From Culicoidibacter larvae (GTDB taxonomy: Bacteria; Bacillota_I; Bacilli_A; Culicoidibacterales; Culicoidibacteraceae), in NCBI RefSeq assembly GCF_005771635.1, contig NZ_VBWP01000006.1:62001-126000 (forward strand): DNA of 64,000 nt. The letters run 5' to 3'. The notes below the pieces were generated by a model. That model was not told where the DNA came from. It saw only the letters and a list, made by a program, of their open reading frames with translations, and did not search any database. A program made the translations under genes and the position numbers. Shown in pieces: positions 61,913 to 64,000 of the stretch (positions within the stretch are counted from its first letter, which is position 1; each line of letters begins with the position of its first letter).

Positions 61913-62401
61913 ATGGGATTATTTGACAAATTTAAAAAACAACCGGAAAGTACACCGACGACACTGGCAGCAGTAATGGACGGTGAGATTAAGCCAATTA
62001 CTGAAGCACCGGATCCGGTTTTTTCACAAAAAATGATGGGTGACGGTTATGTAGTCTTCCCAACTGCGGGAGTTGTTGTTTCACCGGTTGACGGTAAAAT
62101 AGAAACTGTATTCCCTACTAAACATGCAGTTGGTATTACTTCAAATGACGGTTTAGAAATTATTATTCATATCGGTCTTGATACTGTACAATTGAATGGT
62201 GAAGGTTTTGAAGTTTTTGTTGCTGCCGGTGACAAAGTTACTAAAGGTCAAAAGTTAGTTGAAGTTGATTTAGCAACTATCGGCAGCAAGGTGCCAAGCA
62301 CAGCAACTCCAGTGGTTATTACCAATCTTGGTGATAAGACGATTGAGTTGACCGCAAGCGGCAGCGCAGTTGCTGGTGCTGATGTACTTACGGTAAAATA
62401 A
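61913..62401 (+). CDS. crr: glucose-type PTS IIA protein
   Basis: A 162-aa soluble phosphocarrier of the EIIA-Glc family, passing phosphate from HPr to a IIB/IIC sugar permease. The active-site histidine is H86 in [17 protein letters not shown]; the second conserved histidine is H71 in FPTKHAVGI. The [15 protein letters not shown] block and VSPVDG are typical. It is a free-standing IIA, so it may serve several IIBC permeases and regulation. The ATG at 61913 follows GGAGGAAC at good spacing; an in-frame codon at 61892 precedes that site and is rejected. Confidence 0.94.
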   Translation: MGLFDKFKKQPESTPTTLAAVMDGEIKPITEAPDPVFSQKMMGDGYVVFPTAGVVVSPVDGKIETVFPTKHAVGITSNDGLEIIIHIGLDTVQLNGEGFEVFVAAGDKVTKGQKLVEVDLATIGSKVPSTATPVVITNLGDKTIELTASGSAVAGADVLTVK

Positions 62402-62406
62402 ATATT

Positions 62407-62438
62407 AAAAAAAACGGAGCTTACGGCTCCGTTTTTTT
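62407..62438. terminator. bidirectional terminator
   Basis: AAAAAAAACGGAGC pairs with GCTCCGTTTTTTT around 5 nt, between the IIA gene and the convergent surface-protein gene. Confidence 0.9.
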
Positions 62439-62462
62439 ATTTCTCACTGGCATGTTCAGCGA

Positions 62463-64000
62463 TTATTTTTTGCGATTTTTCCACAATAAGCTAATAGTAA
62501 TTCCAATACCGCCTAGCACTGCTGCTATTCCGGCTGCTAACATTTCAGTGGTATTCTGGCCGGTGTTAACTAATGTGCCATTAGTTGTATCAGTTGTTGA
62601 TCCGTTGCCATTGCTATTGCCGCCACTATTGTTATTGCCGGTTTCTTCGGCAGCAACAACAGTTACATTAACAGAAGCAGTTGTTTGGTTTTCACTTGAA
62701 TCGGTAGCTGTTAATGTTACCGGATAAGTGCCAAGGGTATTAAAAGTTACTGAATTACCGGTTAATGCGAAGAGGCTGAATAATGTTGTTGGTGGATTCA
62801 TTTGACTGAAGTCTACCGTTAAGTCTGGTGTGCCTGATGCATCGGTGGTAACTGCATGAACAGCTGCAACAAAATCAATATCGGTCATGCTTGTTCCTTG
62901 AGTAACTTGGAGTGCACCATCAACTGTTAATGTTGGTGCAGTGCTATCGCGAATGATAATTTGCACGGTTTTCTCAACGGTTGCACCATCATTTGCAGTA
63001 GCAACGATAGTTACTGAATATGTGCCAAGGGTGTTAAATGTTACACTACTTAGGTTAGCACTAAGGCTTTGAATACCTGAATCATCGCTTGCTGAAGCGT
63101 GGATGTCGGTTAAGAATTGATTCATGGTAATTGTTGTGCCTAATTCATAAGTCACTGATTCATCTGCTGATAATACTGGTGCAATACCATTAGTAACAAT
63201 GATGTTCAATGGTTTTGTCGCGCTATTGCCATTGATGTCAGTTGCTTCAATCATTGCTGTATAAGTACCAACTTGAGTGAAGTCAACGGCTGATAAGTCA
63301 ACAGTAATTGTTGGTGTACCGCTGGCATCAGTTGCACTGATGTTGGCCGCTGTAATTACTTGTGCTTCTGTCATAGTGTGGTTCAATGGAGTTTGAATTG
63401 AAGCATCAGCAGTGATAACCGGTGCAACGGTATCTTCAATATGAATGTTGATTTGTTGTTGGCTACTTGCGTTATTAGAAGCGTCAGTTGCTGATACCAT
63501 TACTGGGTATGTACCAACTGTATTGAAGTCTACACCGCTTAAATCTAAGGTTGGTATAATTGTTGCCCCTGAGTTATCAGTAACCACAATTCCGGCATCA
63601 CTGATGACTTGTGCATCAGTAACCATACTTCCCAGTTCATAAGTCACATCGCTTGCAGCGATTGTAACAACCGGTGCAGTTTCGTCTTGAATGGTAACAG
63701 TTACTGTTAATTCAGCTTGGTTGTTGCTTGAATCAGTAGCCGTTACCGTTACTGTATATGTGCCTGGAGTATTGAAGTCTACGCCGCTTAAATCAACAAC
63801 CGGAGTGATCACTTCACCACTGGCATCGCTTACCATAATGTGATCATCAACGATGAATTGTGCTGCACTTACAACGCTTCCCGCTTCATAAGTGATTGCG
63901 GCATCACCAGTTAAGACTGGTGCAGTTGTATCAACGATTTGAATAACAATCATTTTACTAACAGCTGCATTATTGGCGTTATCAACTGCATTGACTGTTG
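62463..64000 (-). CDS. Ig-repeat surface protein with LVNTG sorting signal, 3' part
   Basis: The reading frame is open to the right window edge, so the N-terminus is missing; at least 512 residues are visible. They form about five Ig-like repeats of roughly 80 residues with the recurring pattern APVLT, AxxVTYELGS, VDLSGVDFNTxGTYxVTVxATDSSNN, as in DUF5011/HYR-type surface modules. A Gly/Asn/Ser-rich linker then leads to LVNTG, a hydrophobic helix and the tail WKNRKK. LVNTG departs from LPXTG at the proline. Probable wall-anchored adhesin or stalk. Confidence 0.85.
   Translation of the reverse strand, partial: TVNAVDNANNAAVSKMIVIQIVDTTAPVLTGDAAITYEAGSVVSAAQFIVDDHIMVSDASGEVITPVVDLSGVDFNTPGTYTVTVTATDSSNNQAELTVTVTIQDETAPVVTIAASDVTYELGSMVTDAQVISDAGIVVTDNSGATIIPTLDLSGVDFNTVGTYPVMVSATDASNNASSQQQINIHIEDTVAPVITADASIQTPLNHTMTEAQVITAANISATDASGTPTITVDLSAVDFTQVGTYTAMIEATDINGNSATKPLNIIVTNGIAPVLSADESVTYELGTTITMNQFLTDIHASASDDSGIQSLSANLSSVTFNTLGTYSVTIVATANDGATVEKTVQIIIRDSTAPTLTVDGALQVTQGTSMTDIDFVAAVHAVTTDASGTPDLTVDFSQMNPPTTLFSLFALTGNSVTFNTLGTYPVTLTATDSSENQTTASVNVTVVAAEETGNNNSGGNSNGNGSTTDTTNGTLVNTGQNTTEMLAAGIAAVLGGIGITISLLWKNRKK

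Overview
The window reads as a chromosomal stretch of a Gram-positive bacterium of the Bacillota. The evidence is moderate-to-low G+C, strong AGGAGG-type ribosome sites, many Rho-independent terminators, an asnS T-box and an FMN riboswitch, the cmk-der-gpsA-hup gene order, and seven surface proteins ending in sortase-type sorting signals. No rRNA or tRNA gene was seen and the species cannot be named from the sequence; a deep-branching Bacillota lineage (Erysipelotrichia- or Culicoidibacter-like) would fit but is a guess.

Layout. 0-9 kb: end of an unknown gene, two tandem paralogues of unknown function, UDP-GlcNAc 2-epimerase (mnaA), an NfeD/SPFH membrane pair, a SulP permease and an ABC-F ATPase. 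9-20.7 kb: a nitronate monooxygenase-like flavoenzyme, an internalin-like LPXTG protein, topoisomerase IV (parE - small membrane protein - parC) followed by a CLC antiporter that looks like the fluoride-exporting branch, an ALDH3-type aldehyde dehydrogenase and a DUF4865 protein. 20.7-41.1 kb: a cell-surface island with an Rpf-like muralytic protein, a 1972-aa CnaB-repeat adhesin, a 1684-aa repeat adhesin, a two-component system with a small membrane partner carrying the same domain as that adhesin's repeats, and three more LPXTG proteins (MucBP-like, VWA, leucine-rich repeat).

41-64 kb: mostly housekeeping. It holds a beta-hydroxyacid dehydrogenase, a lipoprotein cyclophilin, a Cd/Zn P-type ATPase with its ArsR regulator and two operator-like palindromes, a proC - thermonuclease - cupin run, T-box-controlled asnS, hup, gpsA, der, cmk, a ferredoxin, an FMN-riboswitch-controlled ECF S-component (ribU-like), small membrane and lipoproteins, a cyclase-family hydrolase, asnA, a glucose-type PTS IIA protein, and the 3' end of an Ig-repeat surface protein running off the window.

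The most unusual signals are: (i) the chain response regulator - histidine kinase - repeat-domain membrane protein - giant adhesin, which looks like a three-component surface-sensing or adhesin-control module; (ii) a pair of long 3'-end hairpins after the two giant adhesin genes, with unrelated stems but an identical 16-nt loop; (iii) a 195-bp nested inverted-repeat element between asnS and proC; and (iv) a short palindromic intergenic element present twice with a compensatory base-pair change in its stem.
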